Of a stretch of 64,000 bases of DNA, positions 37,468 to 47,738 are shown piece by piece. The translations under genes and the position numbers were made by a program. The notes beneath the pieces were generated by a model. That model was given only the letters and a program-made list of their open reading frames with translations. It did no database searches and was not told the DNA's origin. The DNA lies in assembly GCA_029747015.1 (NCBI GenBank), contig JAKOGI010000081.1, positions 471,001 through 535,000 on the forward strand. Direction: 5' to 3'. The stretch comes from Carnegiea gigantea (lineage: Eukaryota > Streptophyta > Magnoliopsida > Caryophyllales > Cactaceae). The stretch's first letter is position 1. Each line of letters opens with the position of its first letter.

Positions 37468-38940
37468 ATAAACATCCCCCCAACTCATCCATTGCATTCT
37501 CTCCTCTCTCTGGGCCTCATAACCCAACAGTTTCAGCCCCCCATTTTCTCTCTCTCTCCGACCAACCCAGTCTTCCCCGTTTTTCTCTCCCTACAAACCA
37601 GCACCACACCACCAACCTCTCCATCTTCTCCGATACTACGCACAATCATCGAAACCTCCTCCCGCCTCCTTCTCCATCAGCATTTATCACCACCAACTCG
37701 TTAACCACCCGGATTTTGTTGGAGCGAATCTCTTTAGAGGAGCAGTAACAGCTCCTAACGTGTGTCTAAATTTGACCGTTGAAGCTAAATATAGAGAGCC
37801 TAAACTACCGTACTTCATAACTGCAATTGTGGGATAACGATTATCCAGCAAAACACCCAAATTTTGTGCCAGATTTCATGGAAATGGAAGGTTGGATAGA
37901 GGGGCAAATTCATGTATAAATAGGGGTAGAATAGGAGGTATATGGAATCACTTCAGAGTTACCAATCGAATTCAGTAGTCACAGTTCATTTGTATTTAGC
38001 TTTCCAACTGTCTTCATTCTCTGTTTAAGATTTTTAGCAATTTCTGGGTCCTTCCCATTGTTGGTTCAAGGTCTTGGAAGCCATTGTTGAAAAAAAATTG
38101 GAACTACAAATAACAATTTCTTTCTTCCTATTGTGTGCTATTCTTGAGATTTGATTATTGGGTTGAAAAAATCTGCAAATTTCAACCCAAATTTCAGCCA
38201 CTTTCATGCTCTGTTTTGTGTTCGTCTTGGTGCTCTATTTTTCAATTGATGAAGGTGTTGTTCTATTTTAGTTTTTCGGGCCCTGTACTTTTTAGCTTTG
38301 TTTAATTTCTTCTATTCTATTTTATTTTCTTTGTTTAGTATAGAACCCTTTTCCCTTCTTCCACTGACATGCTTTATTTGACAACTTGCAGTAGGTGTCC
38401 AGGGCCTTGAACCTTTTCTTTATTATTTTTTTTAAGTCACTCATTAATTGTATGTAGTGTCGTCTTTTTCATGCTGTAGCTCATTAGATATCAAGATTCC
38501 AAATTGGTTTTGTTATCGTATTCTGAGCTTTAATTCATTTGGTAGTCTCTTTCGGCTAACTGGCCCATTATTAGGTATTTCTTTTTTTTTCATTAATTTT
38601 ATTATATATGCTTGTCTCCCCCCTTTTCTAGTTTAAGCGTAATTATTGTTGGGATAATCTAGGGTCATTATTTTTTTGAATCGTAGTGGATAAATTATCG
38701 TTAATAGCTCAACAAATAAAGTGGTAGAAATTTGATATTATCATCTTTGTGGGGACGACCTGTGCTCACCTAATTATACTATAAGTTGACACCGTACGCT
38801 CGCGGCTATTTTTTGACATCAACAATGATCCATTGCTTTGCTTCCTTTGGTGTATTTGGAAACAATTAATAAAAAAGTAAGCTTTATATGATTCGAAGAA
38901 TGGATTTGATCACATAATTTGAAGGCCTTTAACTAAGAGC
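37468..38940 (+). other. Promoter/leader-like stretch of unknown origin
   Basis: It begins with a pyrimidine-rich CT-repeat segment (37475-37700) like a plant 5' UTR. A good TATA box, TATAAATA, lies at 37915-37922 and is followed by a long T-rich leader. The segment 38750-38820 (GGGGACGACCTGTGCTCACC, then TTGACACCGTACGCTCGCGG) resembles, from memory, leader sequence next to the 5' LTR of some plant gypsy retrotransposons. No coding sequence follows because the RTE starts at 38941. It is possibly a truncated LTR retrotransposon. Confidence 0.35.
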
Positions 38941-38967
38941 AACAACAACAACAACAACAACAACAAC
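38941..38967 (-). repeat. (GTT)9 3' tail of the RTE element
   Basis: Nine AAC units on the plus strand, directly beyond the conserved RTE 3' UTR. Confidence 0.85.
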
Positions 38968-39292
38968 TCCCAGTGTGGATCCTGCTTTCGCGGGGTCTGG
39001 GGAGATCCAACTGTAGGCAACCTTACCCCTACCGGTATTCCTACCCATAGGGAGGTCGATTCCTTAAGACCCACAAAGCAGTTTTTTTTTTTTTGAAAAA
39101 GGTTTACAGAGAAAACGATTGCAAACCAAAAACCAAGGAGGAGAAAATATGCCGGAGAGCAAAATAAACAAGGAGCAGAGACATACCTCAACCAACTAGG
39201 GGCGTTAGATGCCATCACATCCCAGAAAAGCACGACCTGCAGACAAGCACACCAAAACCCTACCCGCCCCACCCCACCGAAGCTACTACCAC

Positions 39293-42223
39293 CTACGCGG
39301 CCGGTCCCCTACAATCAGAGACCTTAATCCTATCCCGCCACAACCTCCTATCCTGAGCCATGTCCTCCGTCAGACCGGCAACTCTCAGGTCCTCTCTAAC
39401 CACTTCCTCTAGGCTCTTCTTCGGTCTACCCCTCCCTCTCTTTCCATCGGGGGGGACGATCATCTCGCACCTCCGCACTGGAGCGGCCACACTTCTCCTC
39501 TTTACGTGGCCGAATCATCTGAGCCTTGATTCCCTCATCTTCTCCTCTATGGGGGCCATTTCAGCTAAGCTTCTGATTACTCCATTCCTAGTCCTGTCCA
39601 ATTTCGTAAAACCACATATCCACCTGATCATTCTCATCTCAGCTACCATCAACCTTTGGGCCTGCGTCTTCTTTAGAGGCCAACACTCTGATCCATAGAG
39701 AACAGCCGGTCTAACTACTATCCGATAGACTTTGCCTTTCAATCCTAGAGGCACTCTCTTGTTACACAGTACCCCTGACGCTGACTTCTATTTTTGCCAA
39801 CCCACTCTTATCCGCGGGCTAATATCCTCGTCAATGTCCCCATTTTGCTGGATGATCAAGCCCAGATACTTAAATTTAGTAACCTTTGGTATCACCCTCC
39901 CATCCAGAGTGATTTCTCCCCCCTCTTCTATCCTACCACTGAAACAGCAATGGAGGTATTCCGTTTTTGATCTACTTAACCGAAAACCCCTAACTTCCAG
40001 CATATACCTCCAACTCTCCAACCTGTCATTCACCCCCTGCCTGGTCACATCGATAAGAACAATGTCATCTGCAAAGAACATGCACCAAGGCACCTCGTCC
40101 TGGATTCCTCTCGTGAGTTCATCCAAAACTAAAGTGAAAAGAAACGGGCTTAAGGCGGAGCCCTGATGTAGGCCCATACTAACAGCGAAGTCGTTAGAGA
40201 CCCCTCCCGGTGTCCGAACACGCGTCCGCCCTCCCTCGTACATATTCTTGATTACACGGATGTACGCGGGCGACACCCTTTTCTCTTCCAAACGCCTCTA
40301 CAATACCTCCCTCGGGACTCGATCATACGCTTTCTCTAGGTCAATGAACACCATATGGAGATCCACCTTTCTATCCCTGAACAAGCCCATGAGCCCTCTG
40401 AGGAGGTGGATCGCCTCAGTGGTCGACCTGCCTGACATGAAACCAAATTGGTTCTCTGAAATCTCTACAACCTCTCGTAACCTTCTCTTAATCACCCTCT
40501 CCCATAGTTTCATAGTGTGACTGAGCAGCTTGATGCCCCTAAAGTTATTACAAACTTGAATATCCCCTTTGTTTTTGTACAATAGGATGACTGTGCTGGC
40601 CCTCCACTCTCTGGGCATCTTGGCGGTCTTGTAAATAACATTAAACAGCTCCATGAGCCACTCTAGCCCTACCTCCCCCATAAACTTCCAAACTTCCACT
40701 GGTATCTGGTCTGGGCCCACTGCCTTCCCATTTGCCATCTTCTTTAAGGCCTCCCTAATCTCCTCCTTTACTATATGGTCGCCCGCTCGCTGATCGCTAC
40801 ACTCTCTGCCCCTACTACAGTCGTCACGCACTCCTTCCTTATTTAGAAGTTTAGCAAAGAACCTTTGCCATCTCTCTCTAATTTCATCATTCTCAGTCAA
40901 CACCGTACCTTCTTCGTCTTTGATGCACCTTACCACTCCCAAATCCCTAGTCTTTCTTTCCCTCGCCCTAGCCAGTTTGAAAACCTCTTTGTCCCCTTCC
41001 TTCGTCCCCAATCTGTAGTACAGTCTATCAAAAGCTTGGCTCTTTGCTATTGCCACCCCCTTTTTGGCTACCTTCTTGGCCGCCTTGTATCCAATCTTCG
41101 TTTACTCCCTCTCTTCCTCCGAACTGCTGCTCATGAACTCTGCGAAAGCCTCTTTGTTGGCCCTGACTTTCTCCTTTACCTCTTCGTTCCACCACCAGGC
41201 GCCCTCCATCCTGTTCCCGCCTCCCCTAGAAAGACCTAGGGTTTCCTTAGCCGACCTTCGGATACAATCCGCCACAACCTCCCACATCGAATCGACGTTC
41301 TCTGCCCTCCTCCAAGCTCCCTCCTCAGTTATTCTTTCTGCTATTAACCCCGCCTTCTCCTCCGTGAGGGTCCACCACTTAATTCTGGGTTCTTCGACTC
41401 TCCTATTCGTCCTCCTAGGATACTTGAACTCTGCATCTAAAACCAGCAACCTATGTTGAGTTCCCAGAAACTCGCTAGGAATCACTTTGCAGTCCTTACA
41501 CGATCTCTGACTTTCCTTCCTCGTGAGGAAGTAGTCAATCTGGGTCTTGCAAGAGTTGCTCTTGAAGGTCACTAGGTGATCCTCCTTCTTCTTGAAAAAG
41601 GAGTTGGCCACCAACAAATCAAAGGCCATCGCAAAATCCAACACAGAGACCCCTCCTGCATTTCTCTCTCCGAAACCTAAACCCCCGTGGACCCCATCAT
41701 AACCCGCTGCCTCCGCGCCGATATGGCCGTTAAAGTCTCATCCTATGAACAGTTTCTCGCTCTGAGGGACCTCTTGGGTGACCTCATCTAGATCTTCCCA
41801 AAAGAGCTTCTTAGTTTCCTCCGACAGGCCTATTTGGGGCGCATACACACTCACCACGTTCACAAAAACTGAACCCACCAAAACCTTAATGGCCATAATC
41901 CGATCGCTCTTACGCCTCACTTCGACCACCTGGTCCGCCAAATCTTTCACAACCAGGATGCCAACTCCATTCTTTGCCTTGGTTGACCCCGAGTACCAAA
42001 GCTTGTTCCCATCAATCTCTCTAACTTTAGCCCCAACTCATTTTGTCTCCTGGACGCACGCTATACTAATCTTGCGCCTACGCAAAGACTTAACTAATTC
42101 TATCGACTTACCCATGAGAGACCCAATATTCCAGGACGCTAGGCGTACCTTCCGCAGCCCTAAATCCCTCCCAACCCCAAAACTCCCCGGAGGACAGGCT
42201 GAAATAGCTACATGGCTCGACAC
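39293..42223 (-). pseudogene. RTE pol: AP endonuclease plus reverse transcriptase, six stops, no frameshift
   Basis: A single 977-codon frame interrupted only by stops at 42038-42040, 41738-41740, 41102-41104, 40298-40300, 39788-39790 and 39515-39517. Endonuclease: LASWNIGSLMGKSIELV, IACVQETK, VSVYAPQIGL, DFNGHIGAEAAGYDG and [104 protein letters not shown] (FADD intact) and KYLGLIIQQNGDIDEDI. C-terminus: YGSECWPLKKTQ, then GRGRPKKSLEEVVREDL. Most stops lie where a Trp codon is expected, pointing to G-to-A decay. Repairing nothing, the copy cannot make full pol. Confidence 0.9.
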
Positions 42224-42283
42224 AGACGCAGACGCCTACGAGGCCAGCTAAACATCCTAGAGGTCTACCAACTAATAACAAAC

Positions 42284-42343
<60 letters not shown>

Positions 42344-42442
42344 AGTAATAACAACACAACGGAAAACACTAAACAAAAGCTACTAATAATAATAATAATA
42401 ATAATAATAGTAGTAATAATAATAATAATAATAATAATAGTA

Positions 42443-42500
<58 letters not shown>

Positions 42501-42619
42501 CAACAACACCAAATTAACAACAAAGAATAGTAATAAAAAGTTCTAAAAGTAACAGAATAACAGACGTAAACAATATACTGGGCCAAAAAGGAACAAAAGC
42601 AAGCTCCCAATATGTACTA

Positions 42620-42688
<69 letters not shown>
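42284..42688. repeat. Cluster of three (AAT)n microsatellites
   Basis: Nearly pure AAT arrays at about 42284-42340, 42384-42497 (with TAG interruptions) and 42620-42688, separated by 40-120 bp of unrelated sequence. They give long Asn, Ile, Tyr or Leu homopolymer frames that are not genes. Confidence 0.9.
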
Positions 42689-42689
<1 letters not shown>

Positions 42690-44316
42690 GGAAGAATAAT
42701 AATAATAATAACAACCCTGATACACACAATAGGTAATTAAACTAATACCGCAAACACCAGTACCCGTACTAAAAGTTAGAAAAAACACCAGTAATAAAAA
42801 CACCAGTAATGAGAACACCAGTAAAGCCGCAAAGATAGTACACAAAATTTTAAAAGAACAAATTTACATAGAAAGGAACTACTACTGATAAAAAGATTGC
42901 ACTCAAGAGTAAAGAGGGAATAAACGAATATTAAACTGTACCTACAAATAAAAATAACCAAACTCAAGGATCTATTGAAATGAACACTGACACACCCCGT
43001 ATGCAAAATCTACAATCTCTCCACAGACGAACTTCGAGCAATTAAGCTAATAACACTTCCAATCAAGCGTGAAACAAATATAATGAAACAAATATAATGA
43101 ACACTGACAAAATCGCTCGCGAAAAACAGATATAACGAATGACCCTAGAAATTAAGACATAAATGCATACAGCAATGGATGACGGGCAACTACCTAAATG
43201 AACAGATGAAAAGGAAGTGGATGATTCCTTATGAAGGATAGAAAATCAACAAATAAATGAGGGCAGGAACAAAATTGAAAGAATGACTAGCTAAGAGCAA
43301 AGTTATAAATACCATATAACCATGTATTGTGCTTTTTAATGGAACGGTAAGTACCGAATTTTTTGTACCGAACCTTTTGTTTTTCAAAAACTCAAATTCA
43401 TCCGATTTTATATTAGGTTTGTTTATTATTTTGAAGATTGGCCCAGTTAATTCCCCTCAAGGCCCAACCCAACTAAGGAACCTTACATCCTCTTTGACTA
43501 ATGCTACCCCTCCCCCTAACTCCTGACGATAGAGACCTTAAACTCCAACTGTCACTCTTACCCCCCCTCCCCTTATTCTCCTTCCTTATCTTCCACCTTT
43601 CTTCTTCCTCATCTTTTTCTACCACTAATTGGTACATTATCTATAGAAATCCATAAAATTTATTCTCTTTGAATTGAAGCAAAATTTGCTAGATCTATTG
43701 TTGAATAGTATTTTGTGGGAGTTAGCAGGGCAAGTCATTATCTGGGATGATCTTGAAATTAAGTCACCCTATTACTTAATTTAGCATATTTCTAAACTAA
43801 GAAAATCAACAAATAACTAAATCATATAAATAAATAACTAATTTAACATGAGTTAAGGATGAATCTTGATTAACTAAAACTAATTAGATAATAAACATAA
43901 TTTAAATAGAATTAACAGAACTAAATCTGAACACGATTATAACTACCAAATAAGCAAATGATATAATTACGTTAAGTAGAAAGTAATTAAAGTAACTTAG
44001 AAAGACAAAAAAAACAAAAAGAATTACATAGCAAAGCTTGAGTGGCTTATCTCTTCTTATTTAGCACTAACCTATTCTAGTGAGCTCTAACTTATCTCAC
44101 AATTAAACCAAAATTTAAACTTTGGAAAATAAGTTTCAAAACTTTGACTTGAAGAGAGAGAGAGAGAGAGAGAGAACTCAAAATTTGAAGACTTGAGAGA
44201 AGAAAGAGACATTTAGGAACAAAAAGAATGAGAAAAACATAATTTGAGCTCAAAGTGTTAACGTTAAAGAAAGATATACATAAAAACCAATTGTTTAAAA
44301 TATGAAGTTCAATAAT
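42689..44316. other. No gene; short repeats only
   Basis: Apart from the 15-bp repeat and an (AG)n run at about 44153-44175, I recognise nothing between the AAT arrays and the left end of the CACTA element. Confidence 0.45.
42782..42826. repeat. 15-bp tandem repeat, about three copies
   Basis: The unit AACACCAGTAATRAR is repeated with small changes; a further partial match (CAAACACCAGTACCC) lies about 30 bp upstream. Confidence 0.7.
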
Positions 44317-44805
44317 CACTACAAGGAAGCGCATAGTTAGAGACCGAACATTTTCGGTCTCCAACATAAAGAATTCAGTCTCAATCCTTTTTCAGAGACC
44401 GAATTGAGACCGAAAATGGGCCGGTGTCGAAATCATTGGTAGCAAATTTAAATTGGAGACCAAATTTTCTGGTTTGGTCTCCAGTAGAGACCGGCACTTG
44501 AGACCAAATACATTTGGTCTCTACTCGAGACTGGGCCTCAGGCGGTCTCACTTGGAGACCGAATTCAGCGGTCTCCTTTTGAGACCAGGGGACCCAGTCT
44601 CCACTAGAGACCAAATCAATTTGGTCTCTAACTGAGACCAAGAACATTTGGTCTCTAACAGAGACCCAATATTTCGATCTCTAGTGGAGACCACTACCAT
44701 TCGGTCTCTGACTGAGACCGGAATTTGGACGACCACTCATTCCATATTTTGAGACCACCATCCCCAGTGCCAGAGACCGATTTATTTCGGTCTCTGAAAT
44801 AATTT
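44317..44805. repeat. CACTA left subterminal repeat region
   Basis: About two dozen exact GAGACC or GGTCTC hexamers in both orientations within 490 bp, often as GAGACCRAAT or GGTCTCTAAC. In En/Spm elements such arrays are the binding sites of the TnpA protein. Confidence 0.85.
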
Positions 44806-45067
44806 TAAAAAAAACACGTATTTTGGCTTGTTTTTCAGCTGAACCTGCAGTTTAATTTTTTTTCCTCAAATGATGCAATCGATATAACATTTTTGGACAG
44901 TAAAAGTGTCAATATGGCAAAATTTATATTGCATTCCAAATGTCATTGATACATTCGCGTACTTCATACAACAATTATACACCAAAAAATTCCACAACCT
45001 AAATATAAATATGTACAACCCAATGTACGTACATATGACGCACCTGACATGCGCTACATACCAAAGC

Positions 45068-47427
45068 CTAAGAAGACGATTGAGAGTTGCCTGCACGAGT
45101 GGGGTGGCCAAGGAGCACCGAGAAGCTGTCAAACTGAGCATTTAACTCCAGCAGTCCTATTCTTTGGTCATCCAACTGCTTCTTTGTAGCTTCCAACTCC
45201 TCCCTCGTACTACTCAACTCCTCCCTAGTACTCCTCAACTCCTCCTCTGTCGATTGTAGTCGAGCTTGAGTGGTCTGCAACTCATTCTGTGTCGTTTGGA
45301 ATTGGTCCTGGAGCTGCGTAACTATCGGGGAGGAATATGCAGCAGAACTGCTGGAGCTAGTACGTCTAGCCGCTGTCGGTCTCTCAAACATAGCTGGACC
45401 CTCTCTTCCAAGACCGTATATAGTGCCCTTGTCACTCCAACCACCACTTGCCTTGAAGAACAGGTGATCATCTGCAGCTGAACCCACTTGCACATCAGTT
45501 CCTGCTTTCAGTTGCTCATATTTGTCCTGCATCAGTGGGATGAATTGGAACAGTCCCAAAAAAAGGGAAAATTAACGACATTTATGGGAAAAAACGGACA
45601 GAGTTCCCCCTAAAAGTTGATAATATCCCAGGCATATAGCCATAATTTCTACCCTGCACAACTTAACCACCACATAACACGCTCGCAATCTCAACGGGCC
45701 ACACGCCCGGAGTACACCAAATACACATCTCAACGGATGACACATCCGGAGTATATCACCTCACGTGACAATGACAACACGACAATTACAAGCAACTTCT
45801 ACACATATAACTTAAGGAAGGGGATCAGTTGAGGAGGGTGTTCAGAGAAGTCCAAATTTACCAATGAAGCAAATCTATCATGGTAGTACTTACATAAACG
45901 CTATGCGCGTGAGCATCGCACCAAATCCGTTGACCACTCACATCAAACTTTGAATGAGTGGTCGCAAACAATTCAGCTACAGATGGTCTTCTTCCCAATT
46001 GCTTCGCCTAACAGATAGTAGTATATATATGTTTACGTCAGTAGCATTGCGAAATTAAATTTACGTATACCTGTCAAGTGTTTCAGATATTCATACCAGT
46101 CTGTCTGCCCACATTGTCGCTGATATTGACCCCTGGCTGTGCCCAATCTTTGCCTTCGGTCCCTCTGTCTTGTTCTTCGTGTTCCTCTCAGACTGCTTCT
46201 TGAATTCCTCATTACTTTCCCTCTTGTGTCGCAATGACGTGCAAAGATCATCCGTCATCCAAGTAATAATCTTGTCCGGAGAGCCCCTCGCGGCCTTGTT
46301 CACTATGTCTTTCACCCTTACACGCACCTTCTGTTGCCATTCTCTTCTGACTAAAGCCTCGTGTTCGGGATCCCATGTGAATCGTTGCTGCATGGAAAAT
46401 TGCAAATAATACTTGGTCATTGTGTTAGGTTTCCAAAAAACTCAGTAGTGGTCGTTTTTTTCACGTAAGTCATAATATGTGGTCATGCTTAACACATAGT
46501 AACAAAAACCACCAACATGAGGATAGATGACATACTTATTGGCTACAAGATTGCTTCTGCGACATATATATTTCGTGCAAGTTAAATATAGGTGAATGTC
46601 CAAATTATTTGCATGCAGTCATACTTCTGGAAAAAAAACGGACAGAGTTCCGCCCAGCAATTGACAATATCCGAATCTCTATTACATACATTAACGTAGA
46701 AAAAAATACATACACGTAAGTAAGACAATCTCACGCTCAACGGGCCACACGCCCGGAGTACACAACGTACACATCTCCACGGATCACACATCCAAAAAAT
46801 TTTGCAAAACAATTCATTTCTGGGAAGAAACCGACAGAGTTCCGCCTAAAAGTTGACCATATCTCAGGCTTAAAGCCATACAATACTTCCCTGCAGTACC
46901 AACAAATACATATATATATACACACTCATCGGGCCACACGCCCGGAATACACCAAATACACATCTCAACGGATCACACATCCGGAGCATTGGATAAGGCA
47001 TCCCATCAATTACACGCATACATTTTACTTCTCAATACTTATTGAACTTAATTCCATATGGGTGTCATGTACCATATTGTGAGTTGGGAAATGTACCTTA
47101 AAATAATTCCACCAAAACCTCCTGTGATCCTCAGGGGCGTCCCGCCAACACGTGAAGGCGTCCTTGTAATAAGTTCGAATGGTTTCGGAGATGGCACGTG
47201 CGACATCTCGATGTCCGAACCTATGACACAGCATTTCCAGCAAATGAAATGAAAACGTCGGACACATTCGTTTTGTATTCTTTGAATGTTAACGATGCTT
47301 ACCACATGTCGGTGTTCGGCACAAGTCGAACCCTGGTCAAGGGGGTGCTACTGTCCTCCAACGGAAACTCAGGAGGCTGCGTCTCCTGAGACTCGCACTG
47401 GGTGATGTCTCTACTTACACCATCCAT
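45068..47427 (-). CDS. CACTA tnpA-type gene (Transposase_24 / Ptta-En-Spm family), five exons, apparently intact
   Basis: Exons on the minus strand: 47427-47303, 47220-47097, 46387-46097, 46007-45894 and 45526-45068. All introns begin GT and end AG, and every junction keeps frame (125+124+291+114+459 = 1113 nt, 370 aa). The start ATG is at 47427 (MDGVSRDITQ). Family-typical stretches are FGHRDVARAISETIRTYYKD and FWWNYFK (about residues 42-83), WMTDDLCTSLRHKRESNEEF (exon 3), KQLGRRPSVAELFATTH (exon 4) and GTIYGLGREGP (exon 5). Residues ~289-345 are six heptad-like repeats (TTQNELQ to ATKKQLD), a predicted coiled coil for dimerisation. The family is thought to bind subterminal repeats and assist TNP2. 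Two of its introns carry the repeated hairpin modules. Confidence 0.85.
45587..45754. repeat. Hairpin module, copy 1 (tnpA intron 4)
   Basis: Block A is GGACAGAGTTCC and CCTAAAAGTTGA (45596-45620). Block B has hairpin 1 CGGGC-CACAC-GCCCG (45695-45709) and hairpin 2 CGGAT-GACAC-ATCCG (45734-45748). The hairpin starts are 39 nt apart. Related to copies 2 and 3 in intron 2. Confidence 0.8.
46628..46793. repeat. Hairpin module, copy 2 (tnpA intron 2)
   Basis: Block A GGACAGAGTTCCGCCC is at about 46640. Hairpin 1 CGGGC-CACAC-GCCCG is at 46741-46755. Hairpin 2 starts at 46780 with loop CACAC and has lost its closing pair (final G is A). Spacing is again 39 nt. Confidence 0.8.
46817..46985. repeat. 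Hairpin module, copy 3 (tnpA intron 2)
   Basis: A tandem neighbour of copy 2 with a 192-bp offset at block A. Block A is CGACAGAGTTCCGCCTAAAA. Hairpin 1 CGGGC-CACAC-GCCCG is at 46930-46944; hairpin 2 CGGAT-CACAC-ATCCG is at 46969-46983. Spacing is 39 nt. Confidence 0.8.
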
Positions 47428-47738
47428 GCGTACCTACTCCTGCGCAAAGTTATAAAAATCAGTTAGATAAGTGCATGGATTTGACTTAGGTAATTGCATG
47501 CAGAATGACACTAAGTATGATACACTGATCAATGATGCGTACTTTGATATGAATCTAACAAATTGTATAAACACATTACAGCTGCAACCAATACGCACTC
47601 TGGTTGGAAAACATGCAAGTCAAATACCATAACGAATCGAGGGAGAGGAATGTAGTAAAAGGTTGCATACATTAACTTACGGAACGGCTATTAAATCACA
47701 ACAACACCAACGTTGCAGAAATTAGTGAACGACGTACA

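Larger units (their letters stand above)
38941..42258 (-). mobile_element. RTE-clade LINE, near full length, minus strand
   Basis: A minus-strand non-LTR retrotransposon with one long pol frame (42223-39293). It ends at the 3' side with a short conserved GC-rich UTR and a (GTT)9 tail (AAC repeats on the plus strand, 38941-38967) instead of poly(A), which is typical of RTE elements. There is no RNase H and no gag-like ORF, as expected for the clade. The 5' side adjoins (AAT)n arrays starting at 42284. Its high G+C content stands out against the flanks. It is the youngest-looking LINE in the window. Confidence 0.85.

Noticed and set aside
39360..42251. Plus-strand frames of 90-157 codons at 39360-42251
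   Set aside because: Antisense shadows of the GC-rich minus-strand RTE pol.
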